Below are positions 1 to 11,007 of a stretch of 64,000 nucleotides of DNA, in pieces. Position numbers and translations under genes: made by a program. The stretch's first letter is position 1; every line of letters starts with the position of its first letter. Below the pieces are notes generated by a model that did no database searches, was not told the origin of the DNA, and worked only from the letters and a program-made list of their open reading frames with translations. The stretch comes from Hirsutella rhossiliensis (lineage: Eukaryota; Ascomycota; Sordariomycetes; Hypocreales; Ophiocordycipitaceae), in contig NW_025408670.1 in the NCBI RefSeq assembly GCF_020360975.1, positions 4,526,001 through 4,590,000 of the forward strand, given 5' to 3'.

Positions 1-539
1 TTTAAGGTTACTTAATAAAGACTATAAGCGGAACGAGCGATACTATAACTAAATTAGCTATAAAGATTATATAAAGAAATATAATAAGAACTTTAATTTA
101 TTAGAGAATAAATATCTACTTACTATAATCGGAAAAGATTATAAGGACTAATCTTTTAAGAGGGAGATATAGTCTACCTTATATAACGAAATATTAAAAT
201 AAAACGACTAAGTAATAAATTAGATTTTAAGAAACTTAGACCGTTTAAGGTTAAGAAAACTATTTTAAAAGTTAACTATAAACTTTTGCTACTAATAATA
301 ATATAGATATACCCGATATTTTATATCTTATTATTAAAACTAGCGCTACGAAACGCTAAACTATAGGAAAAAATTAAAGTTAATAACGATTAAGAATATA
401 AAGTAAAATAAATACTAGATATAAGAAAATAAGGTTAGTAATAAGAATACCTTATTAAGTAGAAGGGATATAGACTAGAGGAAAATACTTAGGAACTACT
501 TAAATACTTAACCTACTATAGCTCTCTACTTCGATAATT

Positions 540-1150
540 TTACTAGAAGGTTTAGGAGGGATTAAAAGACTAAGATCTATAAACTCCTCGCTAATACTAA
601 ACGAGGACTAATTCGCCTTATTAGGAACGCTTAACGATTATAAATTATTTACTACCTAATACTTATATATATTAAGCGTAGGTAAAACGCTATCCTTAGT
701 ATCTACTTCTTAGATACTACGATAAAATAACTTAGAACTCTTTTCCTTTATATAATTCTAAATCTTCTAGATATAAGCTAAACGATTAATAGCGATAGAT
801 ATTTACGACTAAAGGTTTATAAGCTATGCCTAAAGCTCTAATAAGGCTTCCCTAGCTTCCTCTTCTTTAGAATATAGCCTATACTACTCCGCTAATAATT
901 TAGTTACTAAAAGAAATATATTAGCTATTATATATAGAAAGAATTAAAAGATACTTATAAGAAGAGGCTACTAAAACACTATTATAATAGGGACGACTAC
1001 TAGTAATATAATTATTATAGCGCGAAGAATTTTCGGCTATCTAATAATTCGTCCTCTTTACCTTAAAGTATTAAGTATATAGTATATTAGTAGGATCTCT
1101 ACTTAAGTTAATATATTCGGTAAGAGCAGCGCGCTTAAAGGCTTTTTAAG
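540..1150 (-). pseudogene. Antisense ORF remnant of Gypsy-1L (function unknown)
   Basis: The minus strand, opposite to pol, has one frame that stays open for about 200 codons if TAG/TAA triplets are read as former Gln codons. A central piece reads SKEEEAREALLEL and continues into a segment rich in K, S, N and I. The many stops are all TAG or TAA, as expected if CAG/CAA were mutated. The same frame is readable in the second Gypsy-1 copy near 41030-41640. The segment resembles an amphipathic helical or coiled-coil protein. I do not recognise a catalytic domain. Both ends are uncertain because no clear start or natural stop is visible. Confidence 0.5.
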
Positions 1151-1320
1151 AACGATTTTTTAGTATACGACTAAATATACTATTAGTAGTATATCCCGAA
1201 AAGATAAAGAAATAAGGAATAATATACTTACGTATAACGTAATAAGGGTATATTTATATATAGCGGCTAAGGTAGCTATAGTAGGTCTTATATATAATAC
1301 TAAAAGGAAGGGAGATATTA

Positions 1321-1770
1321 TATTACGACTACGGCTACTAGGCCGCTAACGGTCGACCGCGTTAAGTATATAATATAGTCTAACGGATAAATAGTTAGCA
1401 CGACTATCTAATAGATATAGGATCGAGGGGATTATAGAGATCTAAGTAATCTAAGATTAATAAGATTACTACGCTTTATACGATCTAATATTAGGGATTA
1501 TAGCTAGGACTATAATCTAAGGATAGTCTTTATAGGTATATATAGCTACCTACTTTTACTCCTTTAGATAGATAGCTTAATAGCTTTTAATATAGATCTT
1601 TATTATAATTCTATCTTTAATTCTAATTACTTAGTTATAGTCTACGGTCTACGACCTCTAACTTATTACTAACGTAATATACTTATTATTACTTAGACTA
1701 CGCCCTATTATATCTACTAATATAAACCCCTTAATAGGTTTATCCCTTAGGAATAACACCGGTCGTTATA
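1321..1770 (+). repeat. 3' LTR of Gypsy-1L
   Basis: The 450-bp LTR starts TATTACGAC and ends GGTCGTTATA, a near-perfect terminal inverted repeat that probably derives from a TG...CA LTR by RIP. It matches the LTRs at 27965-28415 and 42274-42724. A purine-rich tract ending GGAGATATTA immediately precedes it. Confidence 0.85.
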
Positions 1771-1777
1771 CGCTGCT

Positions 1778-2150
1778 ATTCCTAACGCCGCCGCCGTCGC
1801 TACTTAGCTAGGTAGCTTAGAAGGCCGGATCCACGCCCTTAAGGCCGGGGCCGCGCCTTATACTAAGGAGGAGGACGAGGAGGAGGATAAGGAGGAGGAT
1901 AAGGATAACTATTTAGTAGTCGAGACCTTATTAAAAAAGAAGGCCCGCTAGGCCTAGTCTATACGCCCTTAAGCGCGCTTATAAGGGCTAATACGATTTA
2001 TTTATATTACCGCCGACCTAAGTACGCCCTGCTTATTATCCGTAGTCGCGGTATCTATAATATACGCTTATAGCTTACGCTAGTATAGCGACCGCCGCGG
2101 GCCTAGTGCCCCGCCGCTTTCTTAAGGGCGGGGCGTAGTCTCCCTTACGT
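1778..2150 (+). pseudogene. C-terminal part of the antisense ORF of Gypsy-2
   Basis: On the plus strand, opposite to Gypsy-2 pol, a frame starting at 1778 reads IPNAAAVAT, stop, LGSLEGRIHALK and then an acidic run of E, D and K residues. The corresponding part of Gypsy-3B reads AAATAD, stop, LIGLKGRLSALK and then a K/D/N-rich tail. The shared stop (TAG, probably former Gln), the LxG(R)xxALK heptad-like pattern and the charged tail indicate common ancestry although the nucleotide sequences differ. Gypsy-1L removes the N-terminal part. Function unknown; a coiled coil followed by a charged tail is all that can be said. Confidence 0.5.
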
Positions 2151-2249
2151 CTTAAGGTGCTAGCTACTTTACCGCTAAGGGGGTAGCTTCTCTTACTAGG
2201 CTATCGTTTTCCTCTACTAGCCTATAAAGGGCCTCGAACCTATCTAGGG

Positions 2250-5200
2250 CTACCGCGCCCTCGAACTTAGAAGCTAGCTCCTATATTAGGTCTTAGTAGC
2301 CGCGCTACTTAATAAGGACTTTACGCCTCCTACCGCGGCCTACGTTCTTTTAATAGGCTACTTATAACTCCTCTACTAAGAACTCCTCCTCCCCCTTAAC
2401 GAGGATAGCGGCTAGTTAGGGATCCGCTATTTCTTAGCCTAGTAAGGGGTTTATAATAGCGCGATAAAGGAGGTCGACGTTAATCGTACTATAGATATTA
2501 GAAGGTAGCCCCTTTAGCTCTATAGTCTATAAACTTAGTACCCTCTTTACTATATACTTAGCGTATAGCTAGTCGAGCTTCTTCTTTAGCCTTATCGACC
2601 TATAATTATAGAGGTTTAGCTAGACCTTATCCCCCGCCGCGAACCTATCTATAGGATCCCGCGACTTATTAGCCTACCGCTCTTAGTCCTAAGCGGTAGA
2701 CGCTATCGAGGATTAGTAGAACTCCGAAACTTATTATAGCTTCTATATAAAGGCGGACGCCCTACCCTCTAAGGAGCTAGCTAGGTAGCGCTCCGCGCCT
2801 ATATCTATAGTAATAAGCTACGCCGACGGCGGTTTAAACCTATATAACGTAAGGAAGGGGGATATACTAATAGATAAGTTCGACCTACCGTTAAGCGCTA
2901 TCTAGGCTATAGGAAGCTACTTATCTTAGTCCGCTTAGTTATAGGCTATTACCCCTTAAAGGTAAGCTTAAACTTTTTAGTTAAAGCGTTTAGGCCCCCT
3001 ATTAGTCTATAGGTAGTAGGCTATACTTAGTAACTAGGTAACTTAGAGTAGCTTATAGAGGTGCTATTAAAAGCGGCCGGTTTAATTAGTGCCCTTATTA
3101 CTAGTAATCGAGGCTAGCTACTTATAGAAGCGGGCGTAGTACTAAAGGAAGCGCTCGGCGTAGGCCTCTACTTTTATAGATAGTATCGGCTCTAGTACTA
3201 CTTCCTTACTTAGATAGTCCTTAATTACCTAGAGATTATAGTTACCGCCCGCTATAAAGGGGAGGTCTATAATAAAGTCTATCTATATATATATATAGAA
3301 CTAGTTAGGGACTAATAGTAACTTTAATAGCCCTTTCTTAAGCGCTTGCTAGATCTTTAAGCGGCTATAAATATTATAGTTATAGAGGAAACGGCGGACG
3401 TACGGTGCTATAAGCGGCTAGTAGAAGTCCCGGCTAATCGCTACTAGTATGCCCTCGCGGCCGGGATAGCTAATTACGCTTAAGTTATAGATTATTTATA
3501 CGATCTACCCTCTTAACTTATCCCGCTCCTTAACTTTTAGGGGGGCCGCCCTAGCTATGGCCTCTATTATCGCTAGCGCGCCTAGGACCTATAGCCTGCC
3601 CTTATAGCGAAGGTAGCTACGGGGGTCGATATAGTAGTCGCCTACTTAGACTTTTAAACTAAGGCCGCGGTTAAGTAAGCGCGCCCCTACCTTTATAGCG
3701 CGGCGTACGCTTATATACGTGCTATCTTATACTGCTAGCTAGTCCTATAAGCGTTAGAGCTCCTTATCTTAAAAGATACGCCGAGGGACGTTAGGCGCAC
3801 CCTTAGGGGGGGCCGGGACCCCGGCCGCTCCTAAGGGGTCACCCTCCGCCCTTAATAGAGTAGCGCCGAGGTAAGTCTAGAGCGCCTTATCTAGGATTAT
3901 CTATATATCTCGTATATCGAGGTCTATAAAGGTAGGCTAGTCTTGCTCTCTCTATAAAAGGGCGTCTAGGACTATAGCCTCCTTACTTAGTTTATACTTA
4001 ATATAGAACTAAAAGCGCGAGAGATACTTTACTTAGCGCGCCTACTACTCTAAGAGATACTATTAGGTTATAAAGTATTTAAGGTTCTTATAGTCTATAA
4101 GGATCTCAAAGCTCTCGTAGCTATAAAGCTCTGCCTACTACTACTTAAGGTAGTTAATAATTACTAATATCTCCTTATCGTAGATTAAGTAGTTCCTCTC
4201 CGCCGTAGTAAGCTTATACGAGTAAAACGCTACTAGCCTCCTCTACCCTTCTACTTCTTAGGATAGGGTTCCCCTAAGTATATAGCTACTATAGTCTGCT
4301 TTTATAGTTAAGGGATTACCGAAGTCTTACTTTTGTAGTACTAAGGCCTATAAAAATAAGTCCTTAAGGGTTTAAAACGCCTCTACCTATATAGGTCCTT
4401 AGGAGAAGGGGGCCCTATCTCTTATTAGCTTATTAAGCGGTAGCACGATCTAAGAGAACTCCCTAATAAAGACCTAGTAGTAGTTAGCGAAGCCTAGGAA
4501 GCTTTATACGCCTCGTTGCGATATCGGGGTCGCTTAGTCGCGAATAGCTTAAATCTTAGCTAGGTCCGCTTATACGCTTACGCCCGCGATAATAATAAAG
4601 CTAAGGTATTTAACGCGCTTAATACTAAATTCGTATTTATCTAGGTCTAGGTATAGGCTATACTCCGCTAGGCGGTTTAGCACCTTCTATACCTTTTATA
4701 TATAGTCTCTATAGCTCTTACTTAAATAGATAAGAATATTATCTATATATATAGATATAAACTTATCGAGGAAACCCCTAAGCACCTAGTTAATATAACG
4801 TTAGAATATAGCTAGGGCACCTACTAAGCCGAAGGGGGTAACTATCTACTTAAATAAGCTATATCTTATATAGAACGCTATCTTCTACTCCTCCCTATAT
4901 ACTATTCGCACCTTATAAAACGCTTAGACGACGTTAAGCTTTATAAACTACTTTACTTTTACTAGGTTATAGAGGGTCTCTCCTATAAGCGGAAGGGGGT
5001 ACCGGTCTAGGCGTATAATCGCGTTTAACGCTTAGTAGTCTACGTAGAAGTAAAGTAGCTCCCTTAGCTTCTATATAAATAGGACTAGAGCCGCCGCCTT
5101 AAAGGAGCTAGCCCTAATAAATCCCTTATTAAGGAGGTCTATAAGGGTCTTCTTTAATACTAGTAGTTCCTCTTATAATATACTATATAGCGGCCCGAAT

Positions 5201-5341
5201 AGTAAGGGAAGCTCCTTACCGTTATCCCTTATATAGAGCGGTATTAAGTAGTCTACGCCCGGCTTATAGGGGTTTAACCTATCGGCCTCGCTCTTCTAGA
5301 AGAGCGGTAGTAGGTCGTAGAACCGCGGCGGGATAGCCTAC
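2250..5341 (-). pseudogene. Gypsy-2 pol: RT, RNase H, integrase, chromodomain (RIP-dead)
   Basis: On the minus strand this region reads as a Gypsy polyprotein riddled with TAG/TAA. RT lies at about 4560-5330, with PPRFYDLLPLF and later NRYPLPLI-like text and a YIDN box at 4738-4749. That box would be YIDD in an active enzyme; the second Asp is Asn (GAT to AAT), a TpG-to-TpA change. SFLGFANYY precedes RNase H (about 3900-4500). Integrase occupies roughly 2500-3800, ending in a GDKVWLNLYNYR-like C-terminal domain, and the chromodomain is near 2260-2390 with VLIK, stop, RGY. The gene would copy element RNA and insert the cDNA, with the chromodomain directing the integrase to chromatin. It cannot encode protein now. 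Confidence 0.8.
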
Positions 5342-5343
5342 TA

Positions 5344-5444
5344 CCCGTTGATCTTGGTGTGGGGCCACAGCAGCCCAACTAAGTGTCTTCGCCACTTAGT
5401 TGGCCCAAAAAATCCGGCACAGCCCAAAAAATCCGGCACAGCAG
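5344..5444 (+). repeat. Left terminal inverted repeat of pogo-1
   Basis: This 101-bp repeat begins CCCGTTGATCTTGG. It contains an 11-bp hairpin (arms 5375-5385 and 5393-5403, 7-nt loop) and then a perfect 19-bp tandem duplication (5404-5422 and 5423-5441). The mirrored copy is at 8021-8121. The duplicated 19-mer is a candidate transposase binding site (inference). Confidence 0.93.
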
Positions 5445-5533
5445 CCCACCTCCAAAACGTCAACCCTATGCATCTCAACCGCGTTTTCTCGCGCAACTTG
5501 ACTTTATTTACGTATCTTTTGCCGGAATACATT

Positions 5534-7651
5534 ATGACAGATAACATGGCTACCCTGGAGGCAGCAAAGCCGTTCTGGCGTCTCGTCGCGACCCCAGAGC
5601 CGATGTTCGTCGCTCAACAACACCAAAAAGAACGCCTCTTTCCGTGCGAGATGCGGCCATCCGTTACAATGTGAAGAGCTCATCCGTACAGAGAGCCATT
5701 AATTTCATAAGAAACCCTTTTCCCGTGCTCCAGGGCGTCCATTGGCGCTGACGGAGGACGAAGACGACGCCCTGGTTGCGTATGTACAGTGGATGGAACG
5801 CACCGGCATGCCCGCCACGAGAGCAACTTGAAGCTGTTGCAAATGCAATAAGAATGCGTCGAGATCCCAATGCCCGCCCGGTCTCGTCAAGTTGGCTTGA
5901 CAATTGGCGTGGAAGTCATCCTGCGATCGCGAAGACGTATCTCAAAGCAGTTGAACGAGCCCGGAAGTCCTTTGAAGCCCACGGGGTAGAAGAAGTCGAA
6001 TTTTTCTACTCAAAGCTTCGAGAAATCATCACCAGCTACCGTATTGGCAGTTCAGAGATCTGGAATGAAGACGAGGCCGGAATACGCATTGGGTGCCTGC
6101 GAGAACGCATCCAAGTTCTCATCACGCGCACCACTAGAGTCAAGAGCACCCGGCCCCGAGTTTTAGACCCAGCAAACCGAGAATCCTGCACGGTAATTGC
6201 CTCAGTTAACGCAGTGGGGGACTCTCTTCCACCCTGGCTTGTTTTCCAACATTACCCTACCACCAACTGGGCCGGCATCGACATCATGACAGGCGTACGG
6301 TTTGCCCAGTCGCCAACTGGCTTTTCCAACGCAGAGATACACCTTGAGTGGGCAAGGCATTTCAACTGCTGGTCTTGGGCATCGTCAGCGCAAGCAAAAC
6401 AGTCAGGAAATTCGCTGGAAGAGTGGTTCGGCTGTGACGAGCATCTTCGGCGCCCCAACATGGGGATGAGTCGTGGAGGCGCCGCCAAACCAACGGCCTG
6501 ACGACGAGAAGATCTACCGATTGCTTGTTGTGGATGGCTTTACAGGGCATACCACCCTTGACTTTGCTGAGTATTGTATCAAGTTTGATATCATCATTGC
6601 TATTTTCCTCCACATTCCACCCACCTCAGCCGCTTGATGTTGGGGTATTCCAGCCACTAAAGTCAGCACATCAGAAAGCGCTTCGAAGTCGCTCGCAGAA
6701 GGCAACATATCATTTTCGCGGGTCAACTTCCTCACAGCTTTTCAGGACGTATATGAGGCTGGCTTCACGCGGCATAACATTATGGCGGCATTTGAAAAAC
6801 AGGCCTCTTTCCTGTCGACCCAGCGCCGGTGATCACCAAGATCCTCCACGAGCAGCTACGACAACAGCAGCCGATCAATCCTGCATACGCCTCGCTCCTA
6901 CCCTCGGAGACGCGTTTCCAAGTCGCCGCGGATGCCCCAATGATATCCGGCAACGGTATGGGCCCCTCATGAGCTCGCCATCACGAGAAAACTTGCGGGT
7001 TCTTGCGAAAGTGAACACCGAGTCTATCGCGATGGCGTCACATTCCCAGGGCATAGTCAGCGATAAGAATAGCCGAACCCAGGCGTATGCGAATCGAATG
7101 AAGAGAGGCAAGATTGTCAGGCCGCGCGGAGAGTTTATCACGAGCTCAGCATGGCCGACATCACCCGGGAGTATGAGGAGCTCCAGGCAAAGCAAACCCG
7201 GCTTCAAACGCGCCAGGAGATAAGGATGCATCTTAAACGAGTTCGTGGAGAGATGCAGAAGATCCGAGAAGACTATAAAGTCGGGAAGAAGCAGTTAGTC
7301 AATGGCAGAGTCAAGACATTGAACTTTAAGCCCTGGCTAGAGTTTACGGGACGAGACGTTGAGTTCTACACTCTGGAGCAAAGTTGCGATACCCTCATGC
7401 GGGAGCTCAAAGAGCCATCCAAGGAATCCTTTTCTATGATACCACGAAGAGAAATAACTCCGCCAGAGATGTCAGGGCGCGCAGCGACCCGACCTCGCCC
7501 ACTTACAGATATGTCGTCGTTGCCCGGCAGTGACGATACCGTCTATTTCACAGGCCTCGATCTTGACAAACATAGTGAGGATGGCGCCGACGATGAAGAC
7601 GAGGACAATTTACTCGACACGCAAGAGAATATACCTCATCGCCGCCGTTAG
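5534..7651 (+). pseudogene. pogo-1 transposase, DDE/DDD type, frameshifted
   Basis: The likely start is ATG at 5534 and the frame ends at the TAA... stop region near 7651. A CENP-B/Tc5-like helix-turn-helix is recognisable around 5745-5860 (LTEDEDDALVAYVQW, then GMPATREQL). The catalytic core has its first Asp in WNEDEAGIRIG (about 6061-6093), its second in VVDGFTGH (about 6527-6552) and its third in QPLDVGVF (about 6627-6652), so a pogo-type D-D-D triad is present. These pieces lie in three different frames. Further shifts occur near 6670, 6797 and 7060. The tail 7151-7651 is coiled-coil-like then acidic. The breaks are small indels rather than RIP stops. Introns could explain one or two shifts but not all. 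Confidence 0.85.
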
Positions 7652-8020
7652 CAGCGGTTGAAGCGGTAGTCGATACACCATGCCCTCGACCGCGCACCCG
7701 ATCGTCCAACAAGATACAGCAGACGCTCCAGGAACACAGGTATGGATAAAATAGCTCTCAGAGACGCACAACAGGCGAAATTACTACATAATACGTCTAT
7801 TTGGACTCACAAACGCGGTCTTCCTATCTCTTCGACTGGAAGGCGGCAGCTCCTAAATAGGCCCAAAGACGTGATTTTTTCACTTTTCGTTGTTACTTGC
7901 GTCTTTAGGTGATCCGCAGCTATTGATCACATGTATATTTTAGCTATTTGAAGTCGCATTGACGGCACCATGAAGCGAAGCGTAGAATTTCCCTTGATTT
8001 TGCACCCCAAATTGAGGACC

Positions 8021-8121
8021 CTGCTGTGCCGGATTTTTTGGGCTGTGCCGGATTTTTTGGGCCAACTAAGTGGCGAAGACACTTAGTTGGGCTGCTGTGG
8101 CCCCACACCAAGATCAACGGG
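8021..8121 (-). repeat. Right terminal inverted repeat of pogo-1
   Basis: Reverse complement of 5344-5444 with no difference found by eye. It ends GATCAACGGG followed by the TA target duplication. It carries the same hairpin and the same two 19-bp units in mirror order. Confidence 0.93.
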
Positions 8122-8123
8122 TA

Positions 8124-9775
8124 TAGCTCCTCTTTTAATAAAGGGCGCTTCGGTCGTAGCGCTTTCTTAATATCCGCTAAGCTAACCGCGTAGATCGACG
8201 CTATAGCTACGGCCGGCCCCTTCCGCCTACGGATTTACCGTATTATGCCTACGAATACTAAGGCTAAGACTTCCTAGGCGTCTTATAAGTTAGGTAGAGC
8301 GTCTAGCGCTCCCTCCTTACTACTATACCGGACCTTAGACTACGTAGGGCTAAACTATAGCCTTCCCTTATATAGTACTAAATATAACTTCGTATATATT
8401 AACTATAGCTTCCTAAGAATTAAGGGAAACTTAAGCTAGGGGACTATATATACTACTAGTAGCCGCGGGAGGCTATTAACCTCTATAGCTACCTAGGCGA
8501 CGCCTTTAATAACCACGCCTTTTATCGCGGCCGAGGCGCCCTTTATACGCTTAGGGCGAATCTTCTCTATTAGTAAGCGTAGCTTAAGGGCTTTTACTTT
8601 ATTAATTATAGCGTAATATAAATAACCCTTATCTATAAGGGCGGAGAGGAGGTAAGTCTAGTTAATAATAACTAGTATTAAAGTAGGTTCTTCTTTAATA
8701 CGCCTTACTAGGTCCTCCTTAGCTAGTATTAGCTTACTAGGCTCTACGCCCGCCTTTATATTAAAGCTAAGCTTTTCCCTCCGCTTTATATATAGCGGAG
8801 GTTCCCCTATCTCCCTTATCGTTAGATTCTAGTAAGGCGCGAGTAACCTATATCTCTACTAGCCTCCTTACTAGGAGGTAGGGGCAAGACTTAACTATAT
8901 ACGTACTTACGCCGTAATATATATAGCGGCCCTCTTTATATCGTTTACTAATTTCCTTATAGGGCACCTACTTAGCCGTCTTACCGGACTACGCCGCTAG
9001 CGGAGCGGCTAGGGTCTTACTATTACCGCGCCCCCTAGGGCGTATAGCCGCTATCTAGACATCGCCGTCTATATCGACCGCCGACTTAAGAGCGGGCCTA
9101 GGCGTAGACGGGTTAAGTAGGGAGGAGCTATCCGGCCCGTTAGTCCCGCTTAAACCTATAGGCAGTTATAGCCCGTAACTAAGCGGACTAGTAGCGTATA
9201 GAGGAGCGAGAACTAAGCTATCTCCTTATAACCGTTAAGGCCCTATTTCTCGTTAATATAGTATTTTACTATTAAGCGGTTAAGGAAGAAGTAAAAGGTC
9301 TCTAGCTTACCGTCCTAAGTAGGCTAAGGTAGTAGCTTCTATCTACTAAGGGCCGCCTCGCGCTCCGACCTCTTAGTAGTAAGGGGCGTATCTATCGGAG
9401 CTAGCGTTAAGAGGGTATTAAGGATCTAGTATAGGGTTACTTATTAGTCTAGGTCTTATAATATCTAGTAGAATAGCTTTATAAACCGGGCTTATTTATC
9501 CTATTACTACTAGGCCTCTTCCTATAAGTATTACTAGTATAGCTCTTCCGCCTATTACTATAGCTATTAGTACTAGGCTTCTTCCTATAGTAGCTACTAC
9601 TACTACTACTACCCTAGCTAGTACTACTAAGGTTCTAATATCGGATTTAATATAATAATAGCTTATACTATTATAGGGTAGGTAGAAGGTTATACTATAG
9701 GTGCCTTTTATTATATTATAATAATAAGCTATATAGGATCTAACTATACGCCGCGCCTACTACTACTAAATATAC
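8124..9775 (-). pseudogene. Gypsy-2 gag and start of pol (RIP-dead)
   Basis: On the minus strand a putative start near 9772 (ATA where ATG is expected) leads into SSSRRGV and a segment at about 9496-9612 where more than half the codons are TAG/TAA, interspersed with EE and A. This is best read as a former Gln-rich coiled coil. A Gag core follows. A zinc knuckle lies at about 8887-8940, GRYIYYGVSTYIVKSCPY, in which three of the CX2CX4HX4C ligands have become Tyr (TGT or CAT to TAT) and only the last Cys remains. The part between 8124 and 8880 should hold protease and linker, but I could not find a clear DSGA motif. Confidence 0.65.
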
Positions 9776-9859
9776 GTTTATATATATAGCCTGCCTTACC
9801 TTATAACGCTTATTAGCTAAGGTCTAGGCTAATACCTAGACCTATACTAAGGGTAAATA

Positions 9860-10900
9860 CCCTTATAGTACTAGAGCTAATACTATCTATAGATATAAAA
9901 GCTTATATAAAGCGCTTCCTTTAATACTAGGCCTACTTATATAGCTAGCCGGCCTTTATTATAAGTAATAAAGGGTTAAACTAAACTAGCCGCTTTTAGT
10001 AGTACTTATACTAGCTACTATAGATTATATAGCTACTTAGTATAGCTTATTACCTATAAATAGATAAGGGACTTAAGACGGTTAATTAAGAAGTATAGGT
10101 ATACCTATAGGTAGTTATAGCCCGTAACTAAGCGGACTAAGACCGCTAGCTCCCTACTACTTAGCTCGCGCTAAATAGTAAACTATAAACCTTTATTAAG
10201 ATAGCCCCCTTCTTTATAATATATAGCTTTAAGCCGCCCTCCTTAATCCCGTTTACCGTAAACGTAGTAGCGGAGTAGTATAGTAGTACGTTATTAAAGA
10301 GCCGCGCTTCCGCGTTTATATAGAAGCTATAAGAAACTATAGAATATTATTAATCTATAATAGCCGCTATAGCGTAAGATTAAGAGCGGCACGCTAATAA
10401 GACTAAGGCGCTAGCGGATAGGTTTATAGTAAGGGATAAAGTATAGCTCGACCTTTATAATTATAGGTTAGCGCGACTAAAGAAGAAGCTAAACTAGCTA
10501 TATATAAAGTTTATAGTATAGAGGGTCGTTAGCCTATAGGTAGTTAAGCTTAATAGTCTCTTAATAAGGGTTTATAATAAGGTTAATATTAACCTTTATT
10601 ACTAAGCCTCTTCTAACCCGCTACTTAGATAAGAAGTAGTAGACGCTTAACCGCTTATATTTAAGGTAAAGGGGGATAACGAATTTAAGGTTAAAGAGAT
10701 ATAGGCTATACGCTAAAAGAAAGTAAGCCGGGGGAAACGCTAGGAGGTTCTCGTTAAGTAGTATAGGTACCTCGACCCTATATAGGAACCTATATATAAG
10801 TTTATAGGAGCTATAGCCCTTAATAAGTTTAAGGCCTTATATAGACTAATAAGCGAGAATAATAAACTAATAGACTACTAATAGCGGCCTAGGCTAAGAC
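9860..10900 (+). pseudogene. Gypsy-3A integrase C-terminal half and chromodomain (RIP-dead)
   Basis: The plus strand carries the integrase signature before the last catalytic Glu (AYYL, stop, ID in place of the usual HPQTDG-type text, about 10040-10080). After it come ARN, stop, AD and LPTT, stop, LALNS (about 10110-10180), then a GDKV...LDL...NYR-like C-terminal domain (about 10430-10500) and a chromodomain around 10690-10850 (VLVK, stop, YRYLD). The order and spacing match a chromovirus integrase. All stops seen are TAG or TAA at Gln/Trp positions. Confidence 0.7.
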
Positions 10901-11007
10901 TATAAAGTAAGTAAAGTAAAGGGGGTAGTTATAGTAATATAAGTAATATAAGTATAATAGTATAAGTAGAAATAAAAATAGCGTTTATTATAAAGCAGAG
11001 CCCTTAA

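Larger units (their letters stand above)
1..1770 (+). mobile_element. Gypsy-1L: 3' end of a chromodomain LTR retrotransposon, RIP-degraded
   Basis: This is the 3' portion of a Ty3/Gypsy element that begins before the window. It aligns along its length with 40490-42724, the same part of the more complete Gypsy-1 copy. The plus strand reads through the end of integrase into a chromodomain (about 410-540) in which EYLIK, KGY and EENT are readable and the conserved tryptophans are TAG. About 780 bp then separate the chromodomain from the 3' LTR and hold an antisense frame listed separately. CpA and TpG are nearly absent. Gypsy-1L seems to sit inside the antisense frame of Gypsy-2, which resumes at 1771; its other edge lies outside the window, so no target duplication can be checked. 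Confidence 0.85.
5344..8121 (+). mobile_element. pogo-1: pogo/Fot1-type DNA transposon, 2778 bp
   Basis: A Tc1/mariner-superfamily element inserted in Gypsy-2. It is bounded by 101-bp inverted repeats that I find identical by eye, and it is flanked on both sides by TA (5342-5343 and 8122-8123), the expected duplication. The interior contains normal amounts of CpA and TpG, so it either arrived after the surrounding RIP or was never duplicated enough to be mutated. The transposase is broken by several frameshifts, so the copy cannot move by itself; its intact ends could still be used by a related transposase. Confidence 0.93.
1771..9775 (-). mobile_element. Gypsy-2: minus-strand chromodomain LTR retrotransposon, interrupted by pogo-1
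   Basis: Read on the minus strand from high to low coordinates, the order is Gag with a zinc knuckle, a junction region, reverse transcriptase, RNase H, integrase and chromodomain, which is the Metaviridae chromovirus order. No LTR is seen at either edge. The 3' side is cut by the insertion of Gypsy-1L, and the 5' side ends near Gypsy-3A at about 9775-9860. pogo-1 (5344-8121) separates the N-terminal part of pol from RT and is flanked by TA. CpA is almost eliminated while CpG remains common, so this element shows a milder degree of decay than the Copia-1 copies further right. Confidence 0.85.

Noticed and set aside
5341..5674. Short frames on both strands across the pogo-1 left end
   Set aside because: They run through the inverted repeat and hairpin and give no family-like protein. 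The transposase start at 5534 is in this stretch but the rest is chance.
5534..7651. Introns as the explanation of all frame changes in pogo-1
   Set aside because: The shifts fall within continuous conserved motifs and need 1-2 nt adjustments; no GT...AG segments of plausible size separate the pieces.
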